Shown here: piece by piece, positions 12,223 through 33,296 of the stretch
How the letters are laid out: each line of letters starts with the position of its first letter
How positions within the stretch are numbered: position 1 is the stretch's first letter
DNA from: Mesodorylaimus sp. YZB2_4
Taxonomy: Eukaryota > Nematoda > Enoplea > Dorylaimida > Dorylaimidae
DNA length: 64,000 bases
Assembly: GCA_030248295.1 (NCBI GenBank)
Contig: JASANH010000838.1
Span: 310,001 to 374,000, forward strand
Direction: 5' to 3'
Position numbers and translations under genes: made by a program
The notes under the pieces: generated by a model
Databases searched by the model: none
Told to the model about the DNA's origin: nothing
What the model saw: only the letters and a program-made list of their open reading frames with translations

Positions 12223-12870
12223 ATGGCGCCCCTGCACGATTCTTTGATGGACGTGGGATCGCCGATCGGAATGATGGTGCTGATGGTGGTGATCGCCGTC
12301 GCCGTTTTGGCCGGTCTGGTGATGGTGGCTTTGATGTGCGCGTGTGGAAAGAAACACAAGCCGGACGCGCAAAGTGCGCTCGAGCAACACCAGCCGTTGC
12401 CGCCTGCCGAACAACCGCAACAGATCGAGGCTTCGGCGCCGATCGAGCTCACAAACGAGACGAAATCGGTAGGACCTCAGTCAGCCAAAACGGCGAGCCT
12501 GTTCGAAGGATCGACTGCAGACGAAGCTGGTTCCCCGCGCTCGATCGACCAGGTAAGTTTGGGTGAAGGAGTCTGGGTCTCTGCCGTATTTTTCCCGAAT
12601 GGTGCTCGTGAGCTTCACTAAGTTCCGTCTTCCTGAAACAAACCATGCTCTTCTTTCCAGATGGGCGTCATCCATGTGTGCGGGCCGCGTTCGTACGCAT
12701 CGACTGGTGTGGATGCCAGTCTCGACCAGTGGACCAGTTCGGTGACAGTGAACAAAAGCGAGACGGCGCGTGTCAGTGCGACCGATGTCAGTGTCCAGTC
12801 AATGACCGTCGGCGTCGGCAGCAGCAAGCCTGAAATGCGTTCGGTGCAGTCGGTCACTGTGAACGTGTGA
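12223..12870 (+). CDS. Small single-pass membrane protein, sperm-like composition
   Basis: Two exons, 12223-12552 and 12661-12870, with a phase-0 junction (CAG/GTAAGT ... TTTCCAG/ATG), giving 179 residues. There is a short N-terminus, then a helix at about residues 16-40 (MMVLMVVIAVAVLAGLVMVA) followed by CACGKKHK. The tail is rich in Gln, Pro, Ser and Thr and ends with repeated VQS-type segments (VSVQSMTVGVG, SVQSVTVNV). No signal peptide is seen, so it is probably N-out with the helix as anchor. A polyadenylation signal AATAAA lies at 13025-13030. The QS-x-TV repeats loosely recall the SVY repeats of the SSQ-like gene at 63.6 kb, but homology is not claimed. Confidence 0.7.
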
Positions 12871-13024
12871 AGAAACGACGAGATTTCAGGGAAGGGTGAT
12901 TGCGAGATGATGCAGTTCAGCGATGCGGTGCCAGTGTTTTTACTTTGCCATAAGAAAATTTGTACAGTATGCGCCATAACACGAAGTACCTACATGGGTG
13001 TATGTACTGTCTTCGACTTCGAGG

Positions 13025-13030
13025 AATAAA
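13025..13030 (+). terminator. Polyadenylation signal AATAAA
   Basis: Exact hexamer 155 bases downstream of the stop codon at 12870, on the coding strand of that gene. Confidence 0.6.
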
Positions 13031-13223
13031 AATGCACTTGCCCCAAGTCCACAAGAGCGCGAGCGAAAGCTCGATAATGTGAAGTCGTGGAAAATCGACT
13101 AAGAACTACATGCGCACAATAGTTTGCCTCGAGCAAGTGATATTTTTTGTTGGGTCTCTGTTTGCGTCATTCCGGCAGCTGCTATACTGCAGATTACTGA
13201 ACCGCAGCAATACTCATGCCTTG

Positions 13224-13324
13224 TAACGCATCAATATGGTCATTTAATGTTGGATTACAATAGATACAACAGCCCACAAGATATCTCGGTACAGACTGGT
13301 ACAAGACGTTGCATTACTTCGACG
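13224..13324 (+). repeat. Direct repeat, copy 1
   Basis: About 100 bases starting TAACGCATCAATATGG and ending TGCATTACTTCGACG, repeated nearly identically at 13605-13712. Confidence 0.9.
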
Positions 13325-13469
13325 AAATGTAATAGGCGGAATAGCCCTACATTGGAGAAGATACCGCGGGGAGCGGATGGACTCTAAAACCCTCCAGGCA
13401 GGTCACCTAGTCGTAGGTGCCCGAGACATCAACGTGACGGGTTTCAGCCTCGCTTGGAGCAGCGTATCG

Positions 13470-13575
13470 AGCGGCCAACGAAGGCAACTGATACGCTGTA
13501 TGCGGCGGCCAGTCAATGCAACCGCATACTGCTCCGTGTATAAGGCGGCCAGTTAAGGCAACCAGATACACTACC
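13470..13575 (+). repeat. Three degenerate tandem units (GCGGCCA...AAGGCAAC)
   Basis: Units of roughly 35-40 bases begin at about 13470, 13503 and 13544. Each has GGCCA, a TnAA/CnAA core and GCAAC followed by ATAC. They lie between the two longer direct repeats. Confidence 0.65.
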
Positions 13576-13604
13576 TTCTCCACAGGCCAAACACGCCTAC
13601 TACA

Positions 13605-13712
13605 TAACGCATCAATATGGTCATTTAATGTTGGATTACAATAGATACAACAGCACACAAGATATCTCGGTACAGGCTGGTCTCGATAACAAGACGTTGC
13701 ATTACTTCGACG
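13605..13712 (+). repeat. Direct repeat, copy 2
   Basis: Near-identical to 13224-13324, with a 7-base insertion (CTCGATA) and a few substitutions. The offset between copies is 381 bases. Confidence 0.9.
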
Positions 13713-14604
13713 TCGTCGCCATTCAGTTATTTTTCACAGAGTCTTCAAACGTTCCAAAATCTCGGTGATAAATTTCTGAAAAAAAGCCTACATAAACATC
13801 GAGAATTGGCTGCCCGTTACAACCATGGTGAGAAAAATGTGTAAGGGCCAAGGTCGCAGTACTTTCTTGGGCCTTTAGTTGCCATTATGGGGGCTATGTT
13901 GTAAAAGAGCAGGGTTTTAATGCGACAAAATTTTGCTGAATATAGAATGAACACAATCGATGACCTCTGCAAGGCCGCGAGTTGTCTTTTGCGGGCAAAA
14001 AGACGGTCTTTGTGAATTCAAGGACTCCTTGAGGACCATTGAAGAAAGGGCATAATGAGGGTGGTTATAATGGCACTCGCTTCGCACTCACCTGCACGTT
14101 CTCCCGACTCGCTGAACAGTTTTTCAGCTGATCCTAAAATGGTAAGGGTTATTACGGGATGTGGTACCGATTGTTGCGATGATCAACATGGAACGAATGC
14201 AGGCGAATCGTGGAGATGGGGGCAAGGATCGCTGAACAGGCCCTATACTCCTCCTAGAAATCCAGGCACCCAAAGGTACCAGACACCCCCAATATGAGCT
14301 GATACTCGTACTATGGGGAGGCTCGTCTGGCAGCCGACTCACGCACCGAGCCATTAGCTGGGGGCGTCGCTGTCAGATGATGTTTCAGCGATGGACGAGA
14401 GATCGGATTGATTAACTACTGCGTTTTCTGATGTGGTCAAAAAATGCATTGGTCACTAACTCCAGTAATACGGACCCAAGCAAATCACACAGAAACAATT
14501 CTTTTGACCAAAGTCCCCCCCCCCCCCTTATGGGCCGAGAAGTCCCACCAAAAGCCTGCGAGCAGCATACTCAATTTTCGCGCAGCCTTACTGTACAGTA
14601 CAGC
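13713..14604. other. Non-coding stretch with one dispersed-repeat fragment
   Basis: No convincing gene. It contains a 31-base element at 14445-14476 that is shared with 37423-37454, and a 13-base C run at 14515-14527. Confidence 0.45.
14445..14476 (+). repeat. Dispersed repeat fragment, copy A
   Basis: Contains ATTGGTCACT, then CTCCAGTAATACGGACCCA. The same motif, with two or three differences, occurs near 37423. Two copies 23 kb apart suggest a dispersed element. Confidence 0.6.
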
Positions 14605-14971
14605 CTACTTGACGTCACTTTGCCTGACCCCAGAGAAGTTCTTTACCTGCAGCCACTTTCTTCGTTCTCCTTCGCTTTCAATATCGAGCACTTCGTCAAT
14701 GTCAATGTCGATCAGGGGCTCAGCCGCCTGGAAAAGGCCAAGTCAGAGCAGTGCGTGAATTCCAAGAGCAGTGAGTCACAAAAATGAATAAGGGACTCAC
14801 ACTGTTCGAATACAACTCCTCCAAAGCCTCCACCAGCCACGCTTCGACACGAAGCCGCTTTCGAATCAACTCGATTTGCTGTTTTCCATATTTCATCGTC
14901 AATACGCGCTTCCGTTCACTTTCCTCCTTTTTGGGTGGTGTGAAGTGGGCATGTTTCGTTGCGGAAATCAT
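14605..14971 (-). CDS. PPP1R14: PP1 inhibitor of the CPI-17/PPP1R14 family
   Basis: Two minus-strand exons, 14971-14801 and 14727-14605, with a phase-0 junction, give 97 residues. The centre, ERKRVLTMKYGKQQ then RVEAWLVEALEELY, matches the PPP1R14 core, in which RVTVKY carries the activating phospho-threonine and the next helix ends LEELY. Here the candidate phospho-residue is Thr25 in LTMKY. The second exon encodes IDIDIDEVLDIESEGERRKW, matching the family's acidic (E)INIDELLELESEEER helix. Family proteins inhibit the PP1 catalytic subunit once phosphorylated. An extra Leu before the Thr is a small deviation. The first ATG upstream of the conserved block was used; more N-terminal exons are possible. 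A PP1-like sequence and a TTBK-like kinase occur in the same window. Confidence 0.8.
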
Positions 14972-16083
14972 GGTCCAATGAAACAGGTAGTACTGACAGG
15001 ATCTGCTGCCCTTCCTTATACACTTTGTAGAAAGCACTGTCAAATTCAGTTTTCTCAAATTGAGGGTCAACGAGATCAAACGGGGAAGAGGCGAATGAAA
15101 ACAGGAAATAAGGAAGGCTGGGCCTCGCACTCGTATAAACAGCTGCCGACAAGGCAACCGCTCCAACTGCGTCCAAGGTCGGCCAGTGCCTGGTGCCAAT
15201 CAGCTGCACCGTTGGTGCCGTCCTTCTCCCTCCTTCCTCAACCAATGAGTAATGGCGGCTCCTGCGATGCAACGAGGACACATTCATTGGGAGAAACGAG
15301 CAAAGCACTTTGCAGTGTTTATAGTCCTCAGCAGGTGTCCCCTTCGACTGCACCTTTCGATCGATATGCACAATTTTCGAGACGGCAGAGCGAAATTGAG
15401 TTTTCTAAGACTTGAACTGAAGTTGACGTACCTAATCCTCGCTTGTTACCTCGGAGCCATAGACTTTCAAAGGGGTCTGACCCAGGGGTACAGCAACTGA
15501 GGAGGGGACACAATCGAAGAGCGCTGAGGAGGATTTCGAACAGGTCCTGTGTATATATTCTGGTGCAAAACTATCTACAGTATAATTATGCCACCATGAT
15601 ATGGAGGTCCTAATAATAGACATTTGTGTTAGAGGCGACAATAAAAATCACGAGAAGGCAAAATTGAGAAGAAAAATAGTACAGTAGGTGCGAGAAATGG
15701 ATCCAATGGAGACAATGTCACATGCCATTTTTACGTGTCGCTTTGCGTAAAGTCCTAAAACTTATGTATTCTGAGGTGTTGACCAGGGGCTGGTTTTACA
15801 TTCAGCTAAGCCATGCCCTAAATTTCTCGGGAAAGGTTCTCGTTGGTGGGCATATAAATACGTGCGTAGCGATCAACACTACATAGAGGCGTGTGCGACC
15901 CATGTATGTGCTGACTGCGGTGCTTACGCTCAAATGGCCTGTAGATACACTATTGATAATACTCTCGCGATTGTTAATACTATTTCGGTCGCTAAAGGCG
16001 GACTTCGATCACGATCATACGCATAGCATAGTTCACCACAGGCATCACACGATCATCACTCGTAACACATCACAGCATCGGCC
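14972..16083. other. Intergenic between the PP1 inhibitor and the kinase remnant
   Basis: Open frames on both strands lack recognisable domains. A TATA-like element (CATATAAATACG) lies at about 15850 on the plus strand, but no plus-strand gene follows. Confidence 0.4.
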
Positions 16084-17439
<1,356 letters not shown>

Positions 17440-18419
17440 CTACCGACAGACCTCGACGACAGGATTAATTTCTTGGCTCTACCAATAGATTATAATGAGT
17501 GATGGGAGAAGTACAGTACACACAGTTTCTGGGTATCAACAGTGATTTCATGTTTCACAGTTCAGATCAACTTTTACATGGCGGTGATCAGACACAGATC
17601 GAGAGTTCCTATATCAGCTAATGCCGTGATCATTTGGTCTGGTTGGGCTGGACAGCACTTTTACCTTCAGTCATCAGTAGATATTTTGGTTGATGAATAG
17701 CATACCCGTGGCTCAGGGCTGCAGCATTGATGATTTTCTTGTACTTGCGGTGACGTCGGTTTGCAGTCTGCATTTGGTACTAAAAAGTAATAGCCTTAGC
17801 AAAGATCGAACAGTTACTATTAGCTGAATGAACCGTGATGAGCGGCTCGAATTCCTGGCTGGTTTAGCCTTGAATAATTGTGAGAGGAGCCGAGCACTCG
17901 CACTCATCGTCAGTGGACTCTTCCTAACTAACTACCAGCAAGCAACCACTACTCGCCATATCAAACACCAAGCAGTCATATGTCGACTCTCTGCGCAGTT
18001 GTTTCTAGGATGACTAAGGCAGTAAATCACGATCTGGCTACCAAATTTAGCCCTTTTCCCATTAAAATATGTCACTCTTTCATAGTCTGACGCAATGCCG
18101 TCAGCGCAAGGACCTCACAAAAACTGAAAGTCCCTCGCAAATGTACGAGGTACTCTTGACAGTGAATAGAGCATGTGTTTACAAACTCTAATTAGGCACG
18201 CGTGGTCGAACAGAAGAGTAAAAATTAAAACGGATTTACTCACTTTTACAATACGATTTAGCAAAGGCTACTCGAATTCAAAAGTGGACTAGGCTCGAAT
18301 GTCAACAAAAAAGTCGTGCCGAGTGTAAACCTCGCCGGAGTGTGCATTTTCTCAATCAACTCTCATGTATTTTTGGCAAAGTGCTAGTTTGAAAATAGAT
18401 TAGCGCGCTATAAGCAGCC
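17440..18419. other. Intergenic, nothing recognised
   Basis: AT-rich sequence without a supported open frame, upstream of the TATA box at 18420. Confidence 0.45.
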
Positions 18420-18426
18420 TATAAAT
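18420..18426 (+). promoter_or_regulatory. TATA box (TATAAAT)
   Basis: TATAAAT lies 90 bases before the start codon at 18510, a sensible distance for a start site near 18450. Confidence 0.55.
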
Positions 18427-18509
18427 TAGAGGAGACGTTTCCCAGGGACAGTTGTGAACGAGGACGGTGGACGAAGAGATAGCGCGCTGATTGTGAGTAC
18501 TCTGCTACA

Positions 18510-18986
18510 ATGAAGAAGCTTGCGATTCTGGTCGTGCTCGTGGCTGTGGCTGCCATGGGATCTGAGGTGAGTGCTGAAAAGATGTGCAGATGTGCCTGAA
18601 TGCCAAGTATGGAAAAGCTTATGGGTATCTGCATATGTCCAGTCGTCAGTATGGGTCGGATAGGAGGGTGGTACATGCATTCTATCGAGGTCGGGGTGCA
18701 TTCTCAGGAGTGACAGCGACTTTAAGTCAAGAGATCTTGGGATACGACACTCACAAGAAACAATAATTTTATCCTCCACTTACTAACGAGGCCAATTTTT
18801 CAGGCATTTGTGATCGGCAGCTTGTACCGAGGTCCAGTTCCACTTCCCGTCTACGGACATCACGTGGTGCCAGTAGCTCGGCCAGTCCTGCCATTCTATG
18901 GATACCGTGTATACAATAACCCGTACGTGGCCTTCTGGGGTCGAAAGCGCCGAGATGTGAGTTTGGACCATCTCGACGGTCAATAA
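18510..18986 (+). CDS. Small secreted precursor with a possible amidated peptide end
   Basis: Two exons, 18510-18566 and 18804-18986, with a phase-0 junction, give 79 residues. Exon 1 is a classic signal peptide (MKKLAILVVLVAVAAMGS). Exon 2 encodes a Pro/Val/Tyr-rich sequence ending NPYVAFWGRKRR, then DVSLDHLDGQ and the stop. Gly followed by RKRR is the arrangement that yields a C-terminally amidated peptide after furin/prohormone-convertase cleavage, here predicting a ...AFW-amide end. A second possible donor (GAT/GTGAGT) lies after RKRR, so the extreme tail is uncertain. It has its own TATA box upstream and AATAAA at 19095. It may be a neuropeptide-like or a cuticle/secreted structural peptide; no family is recognised. 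Confidence 0.7.
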
Positions 18987-19094
18987 GCAGAGGCCGTCAA
19001 ATCTATAGGCATTGACTTTGTGTTTCCTCATTGACCTCGACCTGTCTGTAGTGTATTATTCTCATACCGATCTGGTGAAGCTTTACTTTGTTCT

Positions 19095-19100
19095 AATAAA
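19095..19100 (+). terminator. Polyadenylation signal AATAAA
   Basis: Exact hexamer 109 bases past the stop codon of the secreted precursor gene. Confidence 0.55.
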
Positions 19101-22100
19101 CAAGTGGTACAGAGTTCTTGCGTCAAAATTTACTGACTGGGAACGGATAGATCAAGAAAAACGCACAATGGAAGCGATCCACACTATGAAAATTTGAATT
19201 ACCGCTTTTTGTTATAAGAAACAAGAGTACGCAATTGTGCGCATCGAACGACAGAAAGTAGGCAGCACGCCAAATACGGAAAATGAAAGAATTCCTGGAA
19301 AAGTTTTTTTGGGGAACTTGAGAAAACTCGGCCGCCGACTGTCGAAACAGTAATTATTTTCGTTCTTTGTTGGACATGGTGCTGTTGAAGGTCTGATTTG
19401 ACGTTTCCGCAGTTCCGGATTTGTGTTCAGCACCAGAAGACGAAAATCAGACGGGCGAGATCGACTGGCACGGACGTTGTCTCATCCAAGGTTAGCATTT
19501 TAACGTAGCATTTTACATATTGGTTAGGTATAGACTGCATGGTAAGCTGGTAATCAAAATAGGCCTACTTCTACTAACAGTAACTGGGTAAGTTTCATGG
19601 CAAGGCGGGGTCGATCGTGCACAATTGCAGCCACTTTGAGATGAATCTGATGGATTCCAGAAATCGCCACGTTGGTGTTGCCACGAACGTCATGTTGGTT
19701 GTGACCTTAAAAACGATTCTCCGCACCAAAGTTGGTACGGGCTGGCGTGTTTTGCTTTGTTACGTAACCGACTCGGTCGTCGCTTATTACATCAATGTGA
19801 AATAGATCACAATCAATTATCGCTTTTTTCAGTCTCCTCATCGGCGTCACCTAGTTCGCCACATATTAATCTCCTTTTGATAAAACTTTTTTAGTTCGCG
19901 TGTTTATCGTCGGCTCGATGTATGCGACGGGTTTTGACACTTTCGAACCAGGCTGGCTGTATTGCACCCTTATATGGATGTTTTCCTAGTCGGTGGGTTT
20001 TTGTAAATTACGAATTTAGCAACGGGTTCGTGCTGCGATAACCCGTCTTTCATTCGCATGAATATATAACGCGGTCGGTGTCAACTTTGCCGGCAACCGG
20101 TATTTTTAGTGCCATGCAAATGATTTCTCTTGATTGTGCATGATACGATTGGTAGAAAGGTGTCATCGTACCTTCATACATTTACCATTCGTTGCATGGC
20201 TGCCGCTCAAACAGCGATAAATCGTTGCAGAGGGTGAGAGCTTTTGCTGGCCATTCGGTCCCAGTGTCCCAGATTTTTGGAAACACTTTTTCCTTTTATG
20301 GCTTTAGTTGATGGAAAATTCACACCAGCCTTAAAAAAGGCCTGGCGTTAAATGTGTTTGGCAGCCTAACTATGTAGACGGATAGGTGCGCAGTTGGGTC
20401 TTTCTTTTGTGAGTGGTAGGTATATGGGTCAGGAAAAAGTTGAAAGGAATTGACCTTTTTTTGATGTATCCTCAGTTGTGAACTTTAGATTGCCCTTACG
20501 TAGAGAATAAATTGTGTGAAGGACTGTTCAGTTGTTGACCTTTGCTACATTTTACGATTCTTCTCGGATATGTGAAAATATTTGATTTATTTTTTTAACT
20601 AATCCTCTATCGTTATTAGCCGCCGCCAATTTTTTTTGTGCGTCTAGCACGAAGAATCTTTGTGATCAATGGCATCGTCATTGGCTGTTTTTTCGTTCCA
20701 ATGGGGCACGTTGACGATTCGTGCGATGGCATGTCTTGTCTTCTAGACGGCCGATCATTATCTGAATAACAGACGTGGTTTAGATATGTTGGTGAAGGCA
20801 GTAATTTTTCTTCTCTGGGCACAACTTTCACTTTTATGTCCGCCTCGTGGCGGCGCCAGTTACGATCACTTTTGATGTGTGATCGCGTTACAAAGTGAAG
20901 GACGTTCCTCGAAAGGGCTCGAATCTGCACGAGAGGGGTCAGTCGTTATTTCCTGTTGTGGACTTTTCAAATAAAACGTAGAAATGAGGAGAAGTTGGAC
21001 TTTTAAGCTTGCAATCCTCGTTGACATTTTGTTGATTCTGTGAGCTATTTTTGTGCTGATGAGTGCTTTAGTACTTGGCTTTCGTTTACATATAGTCGTA
21101 CTCGCACGTGAAACAAGCTATCGCTAGTCTGAGAAGATTTTTCTGTTTCAATAACGTCTGTCTACGACCCATTCGTTCATGCGACTAAAATTTGTTTCGT
21201 AAGACATTGAAGTAGAAGGCAGCTTTCTTTTAGACTATTCTCTTGCAAGTTGATTAGCTGGTGGTGTTTCAGGCGAGCCTCGTTCGGCCGACGAGCTTTG
21301 TTGCGTGTGCTTGGTGTGGCCGATGCGGAACGAGAGGCAGAGGTTATGTTGAGGGGGGGGAGGTGAGAGTAGATGGAGAATCTCCCTCGGACTATATTAG
21401 CTTGCCAACAGGTGTTTTCTACGTCAATACGTTTGGAATGTGCGTATGCGGCCAAGAGGGAATGGAGTTGTGATAGGCAGAGGTCTTCTGCTTAACTTGA
21501 CACAGCGTTCCATCTTCGTCTTTTACTGCATAGCTGAAAGATGAACGTGCGCATCTCGTCATTTGTCTATCGGACACAATATAGGCGTTGATGATAGAGA
21601 AGAGAAATCCCTCGGGTTTCTTCTGCGACCGTGTCGGACGTTTCGTTTTTCTCTGTGTGTGAGCAACTCGCTTATTTGGCGAGGTCGAGAAATCCTTAAC
21701 GAACCCTTCTAACTTCGTGTTCGTGTCAAAAATTTCTACGTGGCTAATAGGGATTTTGTGATTGAGAGAAAAAGAATAAGATAACGACGTCCTTTTATTT
21801 CTCTTGTTTTCCTTGCTCGCACTATAGTCGCACTTTATTGGAGTGATATATGTGCGTTTGAGGAAAAGAATATGGCTTCCTTCTCCAAATACGCAATGTC
21901 CTTTTTTGGAGAACTTGCGATGTGAGTTATCCGTCTTAGATGGAGGGGGTCAAAAAAAATGGTTGCGTGCACTTGGTTCGATTCGATCCGGTGATGTTTC
22001 GCCTTTCTTGGAGTTCCCAGTTTGTCTATCGTTTTTCATTTTGGACATGCCTTGAAGCTAGACCTCATTGCGCGTCAATAGGAAGGAAAGCAAAAGGGTC

Positions 22101-23876
22101 TTTCTTCTCTGTGCGGCTGGCAGCAGGCGAATCGAAGAGGGGACGAGGCTAACAACGCACGACGGCCATGCTTGTGACTCATCAGCCGTTTATAACCGGC
22201 GACCGAGCTTAGCTTACATAACCATGCTCGAGTCCGATCCGATCCATTGCCGGCGTGGCGTGCGGTCGAAGCTGGGAGCAGAGAGGCGTTGCAAAAACGT
22301 CACCCCAGCCGTTTGGCCAGTGTGACGTGTGCTTACATCGACGGCGACGGGAAAAGCCGGCGAAGTTTTCCTTCTTTTTCTGGTCAAATGAGGCTGTCTC
22401 GGTGGGTCGTCGCGGGGTGGTTCGTGTGTGGTGTAACGGGGGGGGGGGGGGAGCTGAAAATGGGTGAAAAACGAACGCAACAGATTGATTTCTCGTTAAT
22501 AAACCTCACGCAATAGACGGAGCTTTTTCTAATCCCACAAAGACTCGCTAGAAGCGCAGTATTGGCGATCCGTCGGCGGGGTCTTGGTTCATTGTGCTTG
22601 GCGGAGGTAGAGGATGAGTTTCACGGGCTTTTGTGCCGCACGGCTACTTATTCGAGGCGAATGGAAATGAAAAAGCCATTGTTTCTTCTGTTGCACGGAT
22701 GTCGGCGGGCTTTCCGTGACCAAATGCTGGAATTTGAGGCACTTTTTTCAGAAGTTGTGTTTTGTGTTGTGAGGTGAAAGGATGTTTTATTGCGTTGTTC
22801 AGAATGAGGAATGCTGGGTGCTGGATGGTGGGTTTTTTGTAGTTTGGTGCAAGTTCGTGCGCATTAGTTTAGGAAGTTTATGTAATCGATCTCACCGCTA
22901 GGCCCTTCGTCAAGTTTTCGTTGGTCTGGAGTGAAGACGGTGGTAAAAACTGGTTCTTTTTTAAAGCTTTCGAAACTTTTAGTAAACAATGGCTAACGGG
23001 CTAGTTAGTCGATAGTATGAGGCTGGCATCGCCTACTCGTCTACGCTATCATGAGTGGTCGGGTGCTGATTTCAGGCCGAAGCATTGGGCGATTAAGCTG
23101 GGTGGGTGGTGGACCCCCTACTCAATTTATCATCTTAGTCTTTACGTAGGCTGACTGGCGCCGGTCGTCGGGGAGTAATGCAGTGTGTTAGCTAGAGTGA
23201 GATTGGATGGCTTGAAAAGTTAGAGACGAGGTTGTTTGCCGACAAAGGTCAACGAGAATGAGTGCAAGCAAAGGCTAAATTGATCGGCTGAGCTTCCGAA
23301 AAGACCAACATGTTTACGTCGGTGGTTGAAAATCGACTGGCCTCGTCGTCAGTCGTCGATTACGTTTGGAATAGTAGTGGCCAGTGTCGTCCATGTGTTA
23401 AAGGATAATAGGAGCGATAAAACTCGGCACCCTTGGTCGGTTGTATTCATTGGAGGAGGTTGAATGCGCCTCGGACGCTAGCTCGAGTTGGCTCATCGTC
23501 GTATGGACTGGCATTGTACTTGGATGGGGGTCTTATGGATGTACTTGTAGTTGGAATAGGGGGCCAGATGAAATTTTAATAATTAGTTCTCTATTTGGCT
23601 TAGTGGAACAATGACCAAAACATGCGCGACTATGTGGTGCGGGTGGGAGAACTTTATGCGAACGCTTGGGTGAACGTGTCTAGGACGTGTACACGCGGAT
23701 AGAAAATGGGTGCTTTAGCTATGAGAATTTACGATAGGGTGTAGGGATGGCATAATACTAGAAATGTGTGTGTTTTTCAGGGCGCTGTGGTATTCTAGAA
23801 ACAGCAGCCAGAACACTGGATCGAAGGCATTATCGGGATTTACGATTCGTTAATTCAAACAGTCAGAGGCGGCAGG
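19101..23876. other. Long non-coding stretch upstream of HEATR5
   Basis: No gene could be supported. Several short open frames exist, for example 19617-19805 plus and 20616-20930 minus, the latter ending RTKKIGGG after an acceptor-like CTCTCGTGCAG, but none has a recognisable domain. The plus strand becomes visibly rich in G and T from about 20 kb. A 14-base G run lies at 22438-22451. A T-rich acceptor (GTGTTTTTCAG) at about 23779 probably begins the 5' UTR exon of HEATR5, or receives a spliced leader. Confidence 0.4.
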
Positions 23877-32644
<8,768 letters not shown>

Positions 32645-33296
32645 GTTTCAATTGTGGCTATGGAGTGTGGCGTGCTCGTGTTTATTGTAGGCACTGTTTT
32701 GTCTTTGGTCCTGTCTCACATGTTTGCCATAGTATTTACGCAGTTGACAATGGACTTATATTGTGTGTGCTATTTGTACTTTCGTAATGGACTGGTTTTA
32801 GTGACGACAATTTCCATATTTGTGGGCTGTTATGTACAAGGAGTCTACGCAGTGATGCATTGCATAGAAATGAGAATGCTTCTGTCAGATTACATAGCTG
32901 TTTTGTGTGCCATACTCTTCGTGCTCCTGATTGTGGTAGTAGAAGGTGAGGCAGCTGGTTGTCTTGTCGAACTGGTGCGTGCGAAATGGATTTCTGGAGG
33001 AATCCAGTGCAGGTATTTTAAATTTAGCGCTCGTTTACCTGAGCACCAGGACGGGCCATGTCAAATATGCGGTAGGAGATTGAATGTGTGCGCTAAACTT
33101 CGTTGGATTTGGATTTTGATTTTGATTTTTATCAGATAATCAGCGTTAGAATTCTAAATTTTGATTAATAACGTGATCGATAAAGCAAATGTCATGTGGT
33201 AGTGGCATTGCAAGTTTAGTGTAGCTTTTCGGTTTCAGACGAGAGATACAATCGATTAGTTGGTGCAGTCGGTTTTTCGGGCGATTTGATCGATCG
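32645..33296. other. HEATR5 3' UTR and intergenic region
   Basis: Open plus-strand frames just after the HEATR5 stop have no coding character beyond a hydrophobic composition. A T-rich acceptor-like TTTTCGGTTTCAG ends near 33240, about 57 bases before the next start codon. It could be a splice or trans-splice acceptor for the COX7A2L-like gene. Confidence 0.4.

Noticed and set aside
13224..13712. Direct repeats as a CRISPR-like array or as terminal repeats of a retroelement
   Set aside because: Only two copies, a eukaryotic context, and no open frame or integrase-like sequence between them.
15848..15860. TATA-like CATATAAATACG
   Set aside because: No plus-strand gene follows; the next gene is on the minus strand and its 3' end faces this site.
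19414..19800. Possible exons downstream of the secreted precursor (for example after TTTCCGCAG)
   Set aside because: All three frames are open over the short first piece and the precursor gene already has a stop and AATAAA; nothing selects a frame.
20616..20930. Minus-strand open frame ending RTKKIGGG after an acceptor-like site
   Set aside because: Composition is mildly coding-like, but no family, partner exon or promoter could be found; kept only as a note in the intergenic entry.
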